Shown here in pieces: positions 24,086-34,611 of a stretch of DNA of 64,000 nt (position 1 is its first letter; every line of letters starts with the position of its first letter). The stretch lies in NCBI RefSeq assembly GCF_009720625.1, contig NZ_CP046266.1, positions 317,501 to 381,500 on the forward strand. Reading direction: 5' to 3'. The translations under genes were made by a program, and so were the position numbers. The notes under the pieces are model-generated. The model was not told where the DNA came from. It ran no database searches and saw only the letters and a list, made by a program, of their open reading frames with translations. The DNA is from Metabacillus sediminilitoris. GTDB lineage: Bacteria; Bacillota; Bacilli; Bacillales; Bacillaceae.

Positions 24086-25291
24086 TTGAAAAAGAAATTA
24101 TTCATGGTGTTAGCAAGTATCCTTGTTTTAACAGCTTGCGCACCTAACTTTGGAGAGCAAGAAGAAATCGTGCAGGAAACTGAGGATGATTCTAAAGAGC
24201 AGGCAATCATTCCAAAATACAATATATCTGATTCGTATTACAAGATGATCTTGCCATTTAAGCCTGGGGAAGCAAGAGGACTTGTTTCAGAACAATTAAA
24301 CACTCGTTTAGACATTGATGAATTTGAAACAGGATTAATGAGAGTTGCGCAGGATACATTTTCTCCTGATAATTACTTATACCAAGAAGGACAATATTTA
24401 TCCGGAGATGTGATTAATGGCTGGCTGAAGCGTAGATTGGTCGGAGAAAAGCTAAAAAGTGCACAAGAAGAAGCGCCGAAGAAAGATAAAAATAATATAG
24501 GTGCTGATGAAAAATATGTTGAGGTTGGACTCAACCCTGCTTTACCAGAAGGAAATGATCTTGAGAAATTACACTCTGAAAATCCAATCTACTTAGCACA
24601 TATGCTAGAGCATAATTATTTAATTCGAAAAGATGACACAGTTGAACTGGGTGGAGTGGTGATTGGTCTTGCGATGAACTCTGTTTATTATTATAAACAG
24701 CAAGATGGGTATGCACGCGAGAAAAAAATCAGTAGAAGTGAACTTTTGGCTAAGGGAAAAGAAATTTCTGAAACCGTGATTAATCGTATTCGGAATACGA
24801 AAGGTCTTGAAAAAGTGCCTGTTGTCATTGCTATCTATGAGCAAGAAGAGAAATCATCCATTGTTCCAGGTAACTTTATTGCAAAAACGGTTGTAAAAGA
24901 AAGCAGTAACAGTATTGGAAAATGGGAAGGCATTGATGAGGAATATTATTTCTTTCCATCTGATAAAGCGACAAGTGATTATAGAGATGATGCACAAATG
25001 TTCAATCGATTTAAAACAGATATTGAAGAATTTTTCCCTAACTATGTAGGGGTAATTGGAAAAGCATTTTATAAAAACGCGGAATTAAATTATTTGGATA
25101 TAGAAATTCCGATGCAATTTTATAGTAAGTCAGAGGTTGTTGCCTTTACACAATTTGTAACTGGAAAAGTAATGGAGTATTTTCCAGCCTATATTTCACT
25201 TGAAGTTAATATTTCATCAAACAATGGTCAAGAAGCGCTCATTATTAAAAAACCAGATCAAGAAGAGCCGACCGTCCATGTTTATAAGTAA
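24086..25291 (+). CDS. yerH: CamS family lipoprotein YerH
   Basis: A 401-residue lipoprotein of the CamS (sex pheromone staph-cAM373 precursor) family. It begins with a basic KKK, a hydrophobic stretch and a lipobox LTAC, with acylated cysteine near residue 18, then an acidic linker. The body has the family's KYNISDSYYKMILPFKPGEARGL start region and a LAHMLEHNYL segment. In enterococci and staphylococci the signal peptide of such proteins can act as a pheromone, but nothing here shows that. I start at TTG after AAAAGGTGTGG. It completes the pcrB-pcrA-ligA-yerH order and is followed by a strong terminator. Confidence 0.88.
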   Translation: MKKKLFMVLASILVLTACAPNFGEQEEIVQETEDDSKEQAIIPKYNISDSYYKMILPFKPGEARGLVSEQLNTRLDIDEFETGLMRVAQDTFSPDNYLYQEGQYLSGDVINGWLKRRLVGEKLKSAQEEAPKKDKNNIGADEKYVEVGLNPALPEGNDLEKLHSENPIYLAHMLEHNYLIRKDDTVELGGVVIGLAMNSVYYYKQQDGYAREKKISRSELLAKGKEISETVINRIRNTKGLEKVPVVIAIYEQEEKSSIVPGNFIAKTVVKESSNSIGKWEGIDEEYYFFPSDKATSDYRDDAQMFNRFKTDIEEFFPNYVGVIGKAFYKNAELNYLDIEIPMQFYSKSEVVAFTQFVTGKVMEYFPAYISLEVNISSNNGQEALIIKKPDQEEPTVHVYK

Positions 25292-25295
25292 ATGG

Positions 25296-25329
25296 AAAGG
25301 GACTGACATCACGTGTCAGTCCCTTTTAT
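25296..25329 (+). terminator. terminator after yerH
   Basis: AAAGGGACTGACA and TGTCAGTCCCTTT form a perfect 13-bp stem around TCACG, followed by TATT. It closes the pcrB-yerH transcription unit. Confidence 0.9.
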
Positions 25330-25407
25330 TATGGTCCAGCAAAATAGGGTATTGAAGGGAAGGGAACACCTTACTACTTAAGGGCTTTATACACTTACAC
25401 TTTTTTG

Positions 25408-25857
25408 TTACCCCTTCCAATAATACCGTTCATTATCTTGGTTTGCTGAGATGTCAATTTGTGACTTAATCTTTGATTTTGATGATGAAACAGTTGCATC
25501 TATCTCATTGGAAATCTCCTGTAGTGTAGAAGTTTCAGATTTATTAGGGACATGGTGTGACGAACGTTGTTGTGAAAGAACTTGAATCAGTTCGGAGGTT
25601 AGCTCACTACGCTTTTGATACTCGCTAAGAAAAAATGCGATGGCAATGATGATTCCCCCACCAATTATGCATGATATGTAAGGTCCGATTGTAGATCCAG
25701 TCATTTGAATAACCATAAGATGAATAGATCCACCATACATTTCCTGTTCTTCTTTTACAGCTTTCATTGCCATGGAGATGTGATTGATAATTCCACCTGT
25801 ACCAAGAAGGATTAAAAAACCTCCAAAACTAATTAGAAATTTCTTCAAACGTTCCAC
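25408..25857 (-). CDS. hypothetical two-span membrane protein
   Basis: A 149-residue protein of no family I recognise. The N-terminus is a membrane segment (LISFGGFLILLGTGGII), followed by a short extracellular or lumenal stretch, a second membrane segment (ISCIIGGGIIIAIAFFL near 61-77) and a polar, Ser/Gln/Lys-rich cytoplasmic tail. The likely start is a GTG; a TTG three codons later is equally possible because the upstream GGCGGGAG is close. It stands alone, between the yerH terminator and a divergent BASS transporter gene. Confidence 0.6.
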   Translation of the reverse strand: MERLKKFLISFGGFLILLGTGGIINHISMAMKAVKEEQEMYGGSIHLMVIQMTGSTIGPYISCIIGGGIIIAIAFFLSEYQKRSELTSELIQVLSQQRSSHHVPNKSETSTLQEISNEIDATVSSSKSKIKSQIDISANQDNERYYWKG

Positions 25858-26048
25858 TCCCGCCTGTCAGTAATTTTTTACAATTTTATCATAATTTCGG
25901 ATATGTATCTATCAAGACAATAAATATTCAAATAGATGTTTTTTGAGATTTAATAAACGAAATGAATTGTACAAATGTAAGAAGAATCGTATGAAAGAGA
26001 ATATTTAATATTTTACCTAGAACATTTTTAAATTTCCTGAAATAATAT

Positions 26049-26076
26049 TTGATATTTTCTGAATATAAAGTATAAT
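26049..26076 (+). promoter_or_regulatory. sigma-A promoter of the BASS transporter gene
   Basis: TTGATA (26049-26054) and TATAAT (26071-26076) lie 16 bases apart, about 32 bases before the coding start, in a very AT-rich region. Motif quality is good; use is inferred. Confidence 0.65.
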
Positions 26077-26107
26077 TGGATAATCTTATTAAGAAGGTGG
26101 ATTTATA

Positions 26108-27073
26108 ATGAATATTTTAGCAAGAATAAGTACAGCGGCAGGAAATACTTTTATTATTTGGGTATTGTTATTTACTGCTTTAGCAATGGTATTTCCAGGT
26201 GGTTTTACTTGGATTGGCCCGTACATTTCTATTTTACTTGGAATAATTATGTTCGGGATGGGTTTGACTTTATCGGTAGAAGATTTTAAGGCAGTTTTTA
26301 AGCAGCCTTTCGCAGTATTTGTTGGTGTGGCTGCACAATATATTATTATGCCAGGTATCGCTTACCTTTTAGCAGTGGGGTTAAATCTTCCACCGGAATT
26401 AGCAGTAGGGGTAATATTAGTTGGATGTTGTCCTGGAGGAACAGCCTCAAATGTCATGACGTATTTGGCAAAAGGGAATATTGCATTATCACTTGCGGTT
26501 TCAGCGGTTGCGACGTTAGTTTCTCCAATCTTGACACCTGCACTTATATACTTACTTGCTAGTCAATGGCTTCCTGTAGACGGTAAGGATATGCTGATCT
26601 CAACGATTCAGATTGTTCTCGTTCCGATTATTTTAGGTATCTTCTTTAAATGGTTACTGAAGGACAAAGCGGAAGAAGGAGCGAAAGTACTGCCTTTGGT
26701 TTCAGTTATCGGAATTGTGGGTGTTATATCAGCTGTTGTAGCAGGTAATAAAGATCAAATTTTAGAATCTGGTCTGCTTATGTTAGGTGTGGTAATTCTG
26801 CATAATTTAGTAGGATTGGTGTTAGGATTTTTCATTTCAAAAGTTTGTAAGTTTCCTTACTCTGATCAAAAGGCGATCGCTATCGAGGTTGGGATGCAGA
26901 ATTCTGGTCTAGCAGCAGCCTTAGCTACAGCCCATTTTTCTCCACTTACAGCAGTACCAAGTGCGATTTTCAGTGTGTGGCATAATATATCAGGTCCACT
27001 TGTGGCAACGTATTGGTCAAAAAAGGCACAGAAAGATGTTCAGGAAATCAAAGAAAATAAAAAAATTGTGTGA
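26108..27073 (+). CDS. bile acid:sodium symporter (BASS) family transporter
   Basis: A 321-residue integral membrane protein with about nine or ten hydrophobic segments. The BASS hallmarks are visible: VGCCPGGTASNVMTYLAKGN near residue 110 in the first core repeat and EVGMQNSGLAAALA near 262 in the second, the crossing helices that bind sodium and substrate. It resembles B. subtilis YocS. Bacterial members carry organic anions such as pantoate or keto acids rather than bile acids, and the substrate here is unknown. It has its own promoter and the shared bidirectional terminator downstream. Confidence 0.88.
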   Translation: MNILARISTAAGNTFIIWVLLFTALAMVFPGGFTWIGPYISILLGIIMFGMGLTLSVEDFKAVFKQPFAVFVGVAAQYIIMPGIAYLLAVGLNLPPELAVGVILVGCCPGGTASNVMTYLAKGNIALSLAVSAVATLVSPILTPALIYLLASQWLPVDGKDMLISTIQIVLVPIILGIFFKWLLKDKAEEGAKVLPLVSVIGIVGVISAVVAGNKDQILESGLLMLGVVILHNLVGLVLGFFISKVCKFPYSDQKAIAIEVGMQNSGLAAALATAHFSPLTAVPSAIFSVWHNISGPLVATYWSKKAQKDVQEIKENKKIV

Positions 27074-27113
27074 AATTTTAATGATTTATTATATTTAAAG
27101 CATTATTCTACAA

Positions 27114-27158
27114 AAGAGGCTAAATCCAAAGTGGATCACACTTTGGATTTAGCCTCTT
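27114..27158. terminator. bidirectional terminator, BASS gene / opuE
   Basis: A perfect 20-bp inverted repeat (AAGAGGCTAAATCCAAAGTG and its complement around GATCA) lies between two convergent genes, with A/T tracts on both sides. It should stop transcription from either direction. Confidence 0.92.
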
Positions 27159-27169
27159 CTTTCGTTTTA

Positions 27170-28645
27170 TTAATTTTCTTCTGTTAGTCTTTGTTCCATT
27201 TTATCAAATGTAGTTTCAACCTCTGTTGACGGTGCTTTTGTTAATAGACTTATAACAATGACTGCAATTAAGCTAAATGCGAAGCCTGGTATCATTTCAT
27301 ACATAAAGCTTTTCGCCGCAGGAATGTTCACCCAGATCAAAACGGTTAATGCACCGATGATAATACCTGATAATGCACCCCACTTGGTCATACGTTTCCA
27401 GTACAAGCTTAATAGAATCGCAGGACCAAATGCTGAACCAAATCCAGCCCATGCATATCCAACAAGACCTAATATTGTGTCATTAGGATTGATAGATAAG
27501 AAGATAGCAATAATTGCAACAATTAAAACAGATAGTCTGCCAATTAGAACAAGCTCTTTATCAGTAGCGTTTCTTCGGAAGAAAGACTTATAAAAATCCT
27601 CTGTTATTGCACTAGCAGTAACAAGAAGTTGTGAGGAAATTGTACTCATGATTGCTGCTAATATGGCTGCAAGTAAGAAACCTGTAATGAGTGGATGGAA
27701 CAATAACTCTGAGAAATAAATAAAAATTGTTTCTGGATCATCTAATGATGCCCCTGATTTCGAAATGTAGGCTGCACCTACAAGCCCAGTAAGCATGGCA
27801 CCAATTATTGAAATAATCATCCAGCCCATTCCAATCCTTCGAGCGGGTTTTAGTTCTTTTAGTGAAGAAATGGCCATAAAGCGGACAATAATATGCGGCT
27901 GCCCAAAATAACCAAGCCCCCATGCTAGAAGAGATATAATGCCGATCACAGAAGTACCTGTAAAGATATTAAGCATAGAAGGATCAATCTGATGAATCTC
28001 ATCAAACGTAGGTCCAAATCCGCCAATATCCGTTAGCGCCACAATAGGTACGAGAACAAGAGCAATGAACATAATTAATCCTTGCACAAAATCTGTTAAA
28101 CTAACAGCTAAAAATCCCCCAAATAATGTATAGGCGATGACCACTCCAGCAGTTAGCAGCAATCCAAATTGATAATTAAAACCAAATGCTGATTCAAAAA
28201 GTGTACCTCCTGAAACTAAGCCTGCTGAGGTATACAAGGTAAAGAAAATAAAGATAACGAGTGCGGAAAAACTACGTAAAATTTTTGTATGATCACCAAA
28301 TCGATTTTCAAAAAAATCAGGGATGGTAATTGAATCATTTGCAATCTCTGTATACGTTCGGAGACGAGGCGCGACAAGTAAGTAATTAAGATAAGCCCCA
28401 ATTGTCAATCCGATCGCTAGCCATATACTTGAAAGACCTGATACATACATCGCTCCCGGCAACCCCATCAGCATCCAGCCACTCATATCTGATGCACCGG
28501 CAGAAAGGGCAGTAACGGCTGGTCCTAAGCCACGGCCTCCTAACATATAGTCTGAAAGGTTTGACGTTTTCCTATAAGCGTACCAACCAATCAATAGCAT
28601 GCCGATCATGTAGATGGACAAAGATATTATGATTTCTAAATTCAC
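27170..28645 (-). CDS. opuE: sodium/proline symporter
   Basis: A 491-residue sodium:solute symporter (SSS family) with the usual 13 membrane spans. Typical motifs include [27 protein letters not shown] near residue 33, with the sodium-site residues, and [18 protein letters not shown] near 173. It takes up proline, in B. subtilis OpuE for osmoprotection, while PutP homologues use it for nutrition; the place between yerH and gatC is that of B. subtilis opuE. The start is the GTG 7 bases after AAGGAG, with a TTG one codon earlier as an alternative. Confidence 0.9.
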   Translation of the reverse strand: MNLEIIISLSIYMIGMLLIGWYAYRKTSNLSDYMLGGRGLGPAVTALSAGASDMSGWMLMGLPGAMYVSGLSSIWLAIGLTIGAYLNYLLVAPRLRTYTEIANDSITIPDFFENRFGDHTKILRSFSALVIFIFFTLYTSAGLVSGGTLFESAFGFNYQFGLLLTAGVVIAYTLFGGFLAVSLTDFVQGLIMFIALVLVPIVALTDIGGFGPTFDEIHQIDPSMLNIFTGTSVIGIISLLAWGLGYFGQPHIIVRFMAISSLKELKPARRIGMGWMIISIIGAMLTGLVGAAYISKSGASLDDPETIFIYFSELLFHPLITGFLLAAILAAIMSTISSQLLVTASAITEDFYKSFFRRNATDKELVLIGRLSVLIVAIIAIFLSINPNDTILGLVGYAWAGFGSAFGPAILLSLYWKRMTKWGALSGIIIGALTVLIWVNIPAAKSFMYEMIPGFAFSLIAVIVISLLTKAPSTEVETTFDKMEQRLTEEN

Positions 28646-28808
28646 CAAATCGCTCCTTTTGTTGTATTTTCCTTTGAAGTTTGAATATTCCAGCTTCTCG
28701 GGATTTTGTTTATGGTTATTAAAGCTATCAAACTATTACCCAAAGTTCAAGGGAATGTAACGAAATGGAAAGGCCTGTCTACCCAAGTTAGTTACTAACA
28801 CAGCACAA

Positions 28809-28824
28809 GTGGAAACGTTTACAA
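28809..28824. promoter_or_regulatory. candidate CcpA (cre) site
   Basis: GTGGAAACGTTTACAA fits the cre consensus WTGNNARCGNWWWCAW at 15 of 16 positions. It lies between divergent opuE and the small heat-shock gene, about 160 bases from each. Catabolite control of either gene is inferred only from the match. Confidence 0.5.
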
Positions 28825-28905
28825 AAATAAGTTAAAGTAAAACTATTCAGAATAATCAAAATAAGAAAAGGCAGAGAAAAATTTTCATATCCGCCTAGGC
28901 AAATC

Positions 28906-28931
28906 ACTAGTATCATTCATAGGATACTAGT
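28906..28931. promoter_or_regulatory. palindrome before the Hsp20-like gene
   Basis: ACTAGTATC and GATACTAGT form a perfect 9-bp inverted repeat with an 8-base spacer, ending about 27 bases before the coding start. It may be an operator or a 5' leader hairpin; it has no T run and is not a terminator. Confidence 0.5.
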
Positions 28932-28957
28932 AAAGCGAATGATGAGGAGGGTGGATA

Positions 28958-29335
28958 ATGAGTGATCCAATGAAAATGATGAATGATTTCTTTCAAAATC
29001 GCCCTAAGAGGACTCTTTTAGATTCAATCGACAATGTTTTCAGAAAAACTCATGATGCAAATTTTTCAACAGAGGTTGTAGAAACAGATCATCATTTTAA
29101 GATTATCGCTGAACTTCCCGGTGTTCCAAAAGAATATATCAATGTAGAAATACGTGGTGAAGATGTATTAATTGAAGTGAAGAAGCAAAAAAATCTCACC
29201 CGAAAACTTGGTGGTATACGTACAATAACGTTACCGAATTATGTCATTAAACGTACCATGAAAGCTGTTTATCGAGATGGAATGTTGGAGATTCGCTTAG
29301 ATAAGAAGAAGCCAACAAGAATTGAAATTGAGTAA
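28958..29335 (+). CDS. Hsp20/alpha-crystallin family protein
   Basis: A 125-residue small heat-shock-type protein. The N-terminal 30 residues are polar; the alpha-crystallin domain follows (VVETDHHFKIIAELPGVPKE, then VEIRGEDVLIEVKKQ and the YRDGMLEIRL strand near the end). It lacks the usual GVL and IXI-type C-terminal tail, ending in PTRIEIE, where the IEI could serve as the IXI motif. Such proteins hold unfolded proteins or act in spores (some Bacillus paralogues are spore coat proteins). The ribosome site GAGGAGGGTGG is excellent. Confidence 0.8.
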   Translation: MSDPMKMMNDFFQNRPKRTLLDSIDNVFRKTHDANFSTEVVETDHHFKIIAELPGVPKEYINVEIRGEDVLIEVKKQKNLTRKLGGIRTITLPNYVIKRTMKAVYRDGMLEIRLDKKKPTRIEIE

Positions 29336-29339
29336 ATAA

Positions 29340-29375
29340 TACCGCTGGTGATTATAACTGGCGGTTTTTTAATAA
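29340..29375 (+). terminator. terminator after the Hsp20-like gene
   Basis: ACCGCTGGT and AACTGGCGGT pair with one mismatch around a short AT loop, followed by six T residues. Confidence 0.8.
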
Positions 29376-29559
29376 GAAAAAACTCGGTTGATTTTGTCAT
29401 TTTGTTTGAATGAATTTGTTGATAAGCTGATATCTTCGTATATAAACGGAATATTATAGGAAGAAATATGTTGAGCAAACCAACAACATAAGATAATTTA
29501 CGGACAAGCTGTCATATTCAATATTCCTGATAGCTAATAGGCTTTTCCTTCGTGAATTG

Positions 29560-29589
29560 TTGATTAAATACACGTTAGTTTGGTATCAT
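29560..29589 (+). promoter_or_regulatory. probable gatCAB promoter
   Basis: TTGATT and TATCAT lie 18 bases apart about 40 bases before gatC. The match is moderate. The 180 bases before it show nothing else I can support. Confidence 0.45.
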
Positions 29590-29630
29590 CAGAGTATTGT
29601 GTGTGCACGATTTTTTGGAGGTGAAAGGTT

Positions 29631-29921
29631 ATGTCAAGAATTTCAACTGATCAGGTTAAACACGTAGCAAATTTAGCACGTTTAGCGATTACAGAAGAGG
29701 ATGCTGAGCTTTTTGCTAGTCAGTTAGATGCCATCATTACATTTGCTGAGCAACTAAATGAAGTAGATACAGATAATGTGAAGCCAACATCACATGTATT
29801 AGATATGAAAAATGTTATGAGAGAAGATATTCCGAAAAAAGGGTTAGACAACGAAGAAGTTGTTAAAAATGCCCCAGATCATGCAGATGGGTATATTCGT
29901 GTACCATCAATTTTAGAATAA
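29631..29921 (+). CDS. gatC: Asp-tRNA(Asn)/Glu-tRNA(Gln) amidotransferase subunit C
   Basis: GatC is the small belt subunit that stabilises the GatCAB amidotransferase. The 96-residue protein shows the family pattern: [18 protein letters not shown] near the start, [20 protein letters not shown] in the middle and a C-terminal [11 protein letters not shown]. The complex converts Glu-tRNA(Gln) to Gln-tRNA(Gln) in Bacillus, which has no glutaminyl-tRNA synthetase. It begins the gatC-gatA-gatB operon, with 13 bases to gatA. Confidence 0.96.
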   Translation: MSRISTDQVKHVANLARLAITEEDAELFASQLDAIITFAEQLNEVDTDNVKPTSHVLDMKNVMREDIPKKGLDNEEVVKNAPDHADGYIRVPSILE

Positions 29922-29934
29922 GGGAGGGACAAGC

Positions 29935-31392
29935 GTGGCTCTATTTGATCGTAAAATATCAGAATTAAAAGAACTTTTACATAAAAAGGAAATCACCGTT
30001 TCAGACTTAGTTGATGAATCGTATAAACGGATTCAAGAGGTAGATGACAAGGTTGGAGCGTTTTTAACATTAAATGAAGGAAATGCGCGTACATATGCCA
30101 AAGAATTGGATGAAGCATTGAAAAGTCGAAACGAATTCGGCTTATTATTCGGTATGCCAATTGGTATAAAGGATAATATCGTCACAAAAGGATTACGTAC
30201 AACATGTGCAAGTAAAATTCTCGAAAACTTTGATCCAATATATGATGCGACAGTTATGAAGCATCTGCAAACGGCTGAGGCTGTTACAATTGGTAAATTA
30301 AATATGGACGAGTTTGCAATGGGATCTTCTACAGAAAACTCTGGCTTCAAACCAACGAGAAATCCTTGGAATCTTGAAACTGTACCAGGCGGATCAAGCG
30401 GTGGATCAGCAGCTGCAGTTGCAGCAGGTGAAGTTCCGTTCTCACTAGGTTCAGATACAGGTGGTTCAATCCGTCAGCCTGCAGCATTTTGTGGTGTAGT
30501 TGGGTTAAAACCAACATATGGCCGTATTTCGCGATTTGGATTAGTTGCGTTTGCTTCATCATTAGACCAAATTGGTCCAATTACACGTAATGTTGAGGAT
30601 AACGCTTATCTGTTACAAGCTATTTCTGGTGTTGATGAAATGGATTCAACTTCTGCAAATGTTGAAGTACCAGATTTTCTTTCTTCTTTAACTGGTGATG
30701 TAAAAGGATTAAAAATTGCTGTTCCTAAAGAATATTTAGGTGAAGGCGTACAAGAAGAAGTAAAGCAGTCTGTTTTAGATGCGCTTAAAGTACTTGAAGG
30801 ACTTGGGGCGACATGGGAAGAGGTATCGTTACCACACTCTAAATACGCACTTGCTACTTATTATTTATTATCTTCATCTGAAGCATCAGCAAACCTGTCT
30901 CGATTTGATGGTGTTCGATATGGATACCGTACAGATAATGCAGAAAACTTAATTGACCTATACAAACAAAGCCGTGCTGAAGGTTTCGGTAATGAAGTAA
31001 AGCGTCGAATTATGTTAGGAACATTTGCACTAAGCTCTGGTTACTATGATGCTTACTACAAAAAAGCACAAAAAGTACGGACATTAATTAAAAAAGATTT
31101 TGAAGATGTATTTGAAAAGTATGATGTCATTATTGGGCCAACAACACCGACACCAGCATTTAAAATTGGTGAAAATGTAAAAGATCCGTTAACAATGTAT
31201 GCAAATGATATTTTGACGATTCCGGTTAACCTTGCTGGTGTACCAGGAATTTCTGTTCCATGTGGGCTTTCAAACGGTTTACCACTTGGTCTGCAAATTA
31301 TCGGTAAGCATTTTGACGAAAGCACTATCTATCGTGTTGCATATGCATTTGAGCAGGCAACAGAACATCATAAAGCAAAACCTGAACTGTAA
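29935..31392 (+). CDS. gatA: Asp-tRNA(Asn)/Glu-tRNA(Gln) amidotransferase subunit A
   Basis: GatA is the glutaminase subunit that releases ammonia for transamidation. The 485-residue amidase-signature protein has the complete Ser-cisSer-Lys triad: Lys79 in GIKDN, Ser154 in PGGSSGGSA and Ser178 in [11 protein letters not shown]. The start is a GTG after a strong AAGGGAGGGA site. It sits between gatC and gatB with short spacers, consistent with equal amounts of the three subunits. Confidence 0.97.
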   Translation: MALFDRKISELKELLHKKEITVSDLVDESYKRIQEVDDKVGAFLTLNEGNARTYAKELDEALKSRNEFGLLFGMPIGIKDNIVTKGLRTTCASKILENFDPIYDATVMKHLQTAEAVTIGKLNMDEFAMGSSTENSGFKPTRNPWNLETVPGGSSGGSAAAVAAGEVPFSLGSDTGGSIRQPAAFCGVVGLKPTYGRISRFGLVAFASSLDQIGPITRNVEDNAYLLQAISGVDEMDSTSANVEVPDFLSSLTGDVKGLKIAVPKEYLGEGVQEEVKQSVLDALKVLEGLGATWEEVSLPHSKYALATYYLLSSSEASANLSRFDGVRYGYRTDNAENLIDLYKQSRAEGFGNEVKRRIMLGTFALSSGYYDAYYKKAQKVRTLIKKDFEDVFEKYDVIIGPTTPTPAFKIGENVKDPLTMYANDILTIPVNLAGVPGISVPCGLSNGLPLGLQIIGKHFDESTIYRVAYAFEQATEHHKAKPEL

Positions 31393-31406
31393 GGGGTGAG
31401 AAAACC

Positions 31407-32837
31407 ATGAATTATGAAACGGTTATCGGACTAGAGGTCCATGTTGAGTTAAAAACAGATTCTAAAATCTTTTCAAGTGCGCCAAACCATTTTGGTGCAG
31501 AACCTAATACAAATACAACAGTTGTGGAACTAGGTTATCCTGGTGTGTTACCAGTGTTAAATAAGAAGGTTGTTGATTTTGCAATGAAGGCATGTATGGC
31601 GCTAAATTGTGAAGTGGCAACAGAAACGAAGTTTGATCGTAAAAATTATTTTTATCCGGATAATCCAAAGGCATATCAAATCTCTCAATTTGATAAGCCC
31701 ATTGGTGAAAACGGCTGGATTGATATTGAAGTAAATGGTGAAACGAAGCGTATTGGGATTACGCGTATTCATATGGAAGAGGACGCTGGAAAACTCATTC
31801 ATTCAAACGACGGCTATTCATTAGTTGACCTCAATCGTCAAGGAACGCCGCTGATTGAAATCGTGTCAGAACCAGATATTCGTACACCTGAAGAAGCATA
31901 TGCTTATTTAGAAAAGCTAAAAGCCATTATTCAATATACAGAAGTTTCTGATTGTAAAATGGAAGAAGGCTCACTTCGTTGTGATGCAAACATTTCTTTG
32001 CGTCCTGTTGGACAAGAAGAATTCGGTACTAAAACAGAGCTTAAAAACTTAAACTCATTTGCGTTCGTTCAAAAAGGGCTAGAATACGAAGAGAAACGTC
32101 AAGAAAAGGTTCTTCGCTCTGGCGGGGTGATCGATCAAGAGACTCGCCGCTATGATGAAGCAACGAAAAAAACGATCCTAATGCGTGTTAAAGAAGGATC
32201 TGACGATTATCGTTATTTCCCAGAACCAGACCTTGTTGAACTATACATTGATGATGAGTGGAAGGAACGTATTCGTGCTTCCATTCCAGAACTTCCTGAC
32301 GCTCGTCGCAAACGTTATATAGAAGAACTAGGGCTGCCTGAATATGATGCTCAAGTTTTAACAATGACAAAAGAAATGTCCGATTTCTTTGAAGAAACGT
32401 TAGCTGCTGGTGCAGAGGCGAAACAAGCATCTAACTGGATCATGGGTGAAGTTTCAGCGTATTTAAATGCAGAAGGAAAAGAACTGAAAGATGTTGCTCT
32501 AACAGCAGAAGGCTTAGCTGGAATGATCAAATTAATTGAAAATGGAACAATTTCTTCTAAGATCGCAAAGCAAGTATTCAAAGAATTGATCGAAAATGGC
32601 GGAGATGCTGAAGCAATCGTAAAAGAAAAAGGCTTAGTTCAAATTTCTGATGATGAAACACTCCGTAAATTTGTGACAGAAGCTTTAGATGCAAATCCGC
32701 AATCAGTAGATGATTTTAAAAATGGAAAACAAAAAGCAATTGGTTTCCTAGTCGGTCAGATTATGAAGGCAACAAAAGGACAAGCAAATCCGCCGATGGT
32801 AAATAAACTATTGATGGAAGAAATTCAAAAGCGTTAA
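31407..32837 (+). CDS. gatB: Asp-tRNA(Asn)/Glu-tRNA(Gln) amidotransferase subunit B
   Basis: GatB activates the tRNA-bound glutamate with ATP and receives ammonia from GatA. The 476-residue protein begins [15 protein letters not shown], has the catalytic-core pieces [17 protein letters not shown] near residue 74, [11 protein letters not shown] near 125 and [16 protein letters not shown] near 185, and ends in the YqeY-like helical tail domain that binds tRNA. A clear terminator follows, so gatCAB is a three-gene unit. Confidence 0.97.
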   Translation: MNYETVIGLEVHVELKTDSKIFSSAPNHFGAEPNTNTTVVELGYPGVLPVLNKKVVDFAMKACMALNCEVATETKFDRKNYFYPDNPKAYQISQFDKPIGENGWIDIEVNGETKRIGITRIHMEEDAGKLIHSNDGYSLVDLNRQGTPLIEIVSEPDIRTPEEAYAYLEKLKAIIQYTEVSDCKMEEGSLRCDANISLRPVGQEEFGTKTELKNLNSFAFVQKGLEYEEKRQEKVLRSGGVIDQETRRYDEATKKTILMRVKEGSDDYRYFPEPDLVELYIDDEWKERIRASIPELPDARRKRYIEELGLPEYDAQVLTMTKEMSDFFEETLAAGAEAKQASNWIMGEVSAYLNAEGKELKDVALTAEGLAGMIKLIENGTISSKIAKQVFKELIENGGDAEAIVKEKGLVQISDDETLRKFVTEALDANPQSVDDFKNGKQKAIGFLVGQIMKATKGQANPPMVNKLLMEEIQKR

Positions 32838-32866
32838 AAAAGTGAATAAAAATATATGAATACATT

Positions 32867-32910
32867 GAAAAGCAGTGGATGATAATAGAATCGCACTGCT
32901 TTTCTTTGTT
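32867..32910 (+). terminator. gatCAB terminator
   Basis: GAAAAGCAGTG and CACTGCTTTTC form a perfect 11-bp stem, followed by TTTGTTTTC. Confidence 0.85.
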
Positions 32911-32984
32911 TTCTTATAGGTATGAAATGAGGAGCGAGGGTGAACGCAAATAACGGATATGAAACCGCTGCTTTCTATGAGGGA

Positions 32985-33095
32985 AGCTAGGGGCCGGATC
33001 CAAGTTTAGCAAAAGATAATGTGGCTTTACAAAGCGTGATAAGTCCGCTAACTTCCAACTGGAGAAAAACGTGCAATAATGGAAGTCTCGCACTA
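32985..33095 (+). repeat. possible decayed bcr1-like repeat
   Basis: The order of short blocks GGATCCAAGTTTAG, GATAAGTCCGCTAAC, a stem TTCCA/TGGAA and AATGGAAGTCTCGCAC follows that of the intact repeat at 39077-39233 (GGATCAACTG, GATAAGGGCGACTAAC, final stem, GATGGAAGTCT). The left half is not recognisable. It fills much of the 370-base gap before the next gene. The match is by eye and could be chance. Confidence 0.4.
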
Positions 33096-33209
33096 TTTGA
33101 TAAAAAAATAGTTTTTTCATATAGTTTACAATCTCTTAAATGAAAAGGTACTATAAAGTAAGGAATATTCATTTGTACGCGTGTATTGTTTGAGAGGGGA
33201 AAGTAGTTG

Positions 33210-34385
33210 ATGGAAAATTCACGACATTTTAAGAGTGAAATGTTCAAGAAGTTTATCTTGAATAATCGTTTTGTCCTATTCTTACTCGTTTTATTATTAA
33301 TAGGAATCAATATCTTAATTTTTAGAGAGGTCTCGTTTATCTTTACACCTTTTGAGGTACTCTTTAAAACAGTGCTATTACCTATTATAATGGCAGCGGT
33401 ATTCTATTATTTGCTAAACCCTATCGTTAATTATCTTGAAAAGCTAAAGGTAAAAAGAGTGTATTCCATTCTTTTGTTATATATCCTTATCATTGGATTG
33501 ATCAGCATTTTAATTGTATCTGTCATTCCTTTCTTGCGAGAGCAAGTTATGAGTTTGGTACAGAAATTCCCACAATATGCGAGAGATGTTGAGGCTTTAA
33601 TTGAACAAATTGTGGGTAGTAAATTTGTATATGAAGCACAAAAAACGTTAAATATTGATGTAGCAGATCTTGCTAATAATATTTCTACCCAAGTTACAAA
33701 ACTAGTTAACAACACATGGACGGGAATTGGAACATTTGTAGGTGTTGTTAAGGATTTCTTATTAGCTTTAATTATTTTACCGTTTATCTTGTTTTATTTA
33801 TTAAAGGATGGAATGAAACTTCCTTCCTATATTTTAAAATTTTTACCTATTCCATTACGCAGCCAGTCATTTGAAGTAATGAAGGAGATCAATAGCAGTA
33901 TCAGTCTTTATATTAGAGGGCAGATTATTGTGAGTTTTTGTATAGGAATTCTAATGTTTATTGGATTTCTTATCATTGGGCTTGAATATGCTTCATTATT
34001 AGCTTTAATCGCTGCATTTACAAGTGTTGTCCCATATTTAGGACCTGCCATTGCAATTACCCCTGCATTAATCATAGCAATCGTTACATCGCCAATCATG
34101 CTTCTTAAATTAATCATTGTTTGGACTGTTGTGCAATTGATCGAGGGGAAATTTATCTCACCGCAAATCATGGGAAGAAATCTCCATATTCATCCAATTA
34201 CAATTATATTTGTTATTTTAACAGCAGGTAATTTATTTGGAGTTAAAGGGGTCATTTTGGCGGTACCGGGATATGCAATTTTAAAGGTCATTGCAACACA
34301 TTTGTTTGAATGGGTTAAAACGAGAAGTGAACTATATAAAGAAAATAAAATTGACTCATTAGAGCAAAATAACGAAACAAACTAA
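33210..34385 (+). CDS. AI-2E family transporter (PerM/YtvI-type membrane protein)
   Basis: A protein of about 390 residues with two N-terminal membrane spans, a helical soluble loop (about residues 105-165), and a C-terminal bundle including the family block [27 protein letters not shown] and [21 protein letters not shown]. The AI-2E/PerM family includes an autoinducer-2 exporter and sodium/proton antiporters, so substrate is open. A TTG three bases upstream is an alternative start. In B. subtilis the gatB-dgkB interval carries other genes (yerO, swrC), so this is a local difference. A terminator follows. Confidence 0.82.
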   Translation: MENSRHFKSEMFKKFILNNRFVLFLLVLLLIGINILIFREVSFIFTPFEVLFKTVLLPIIMAAVFYYLLNPIVNYLEKLKVKRVYSILLLYILIIGLISILIVSVIPFLREQVMSLVQKFPQYARDVEALIEQIVGSKFVYEAQKTLNIDVADLANNISTQVTKLVNNTWTGIGTFVGVVKDFLLALIILPFILFYLLKDGMKLPSYILKFLPIPLRSQSFEVMKEINSSISLYIRGQIIVSFCIGILMFIGFLIIGLEYASLLALIAAFTSVVPYLGPAIAITPALIIAIVTSPIMLLKLIIVWTVVQLIEGKFISPQIMGRNLHIHPITIIFVILTAGNLFGVKGVILAVPGYAILKVIATHLFEWVKTRSELYKENKIDSLEQNNETN

Positions 34386-34418
34386 AATCACAGTGGCCTT
34401 TTACCTCTGTGATTTTTT
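34384..34418 (+). terminator. terminator after the AI-2E-type gene
   Basis: AAAATCACAG and CTGTGATTTT form a perfect 10-bp stem with the T run included, directly after the stop codon. Confidence 0.85.
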
Positions 34419-34611
34419 ATCCCTCATATAGTCAAAAATGGAAGTCATGTCTTATTACAAATGGTAAATTTTAATAGAATATTAATTCCAAAAGGGGTTT
34501 AATGTTAAGATTTTGTAAATTTTTTAATAAGTTGTTGTAAATTCGACAAAAACCCATAAAATAATACATTGGATGAAGAAAAAATAGATCCTATTTAATG
34601 GAGGTTTTCAA

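Noticed and set aside
34500..34545. Two TTGTAAA blocks before the DUF47-Pit operon as PhoP sites
   Set aside because: Spacing (about 22 bases) and sequence do not match the TTAACA-type direct repeats bound by PhoP.
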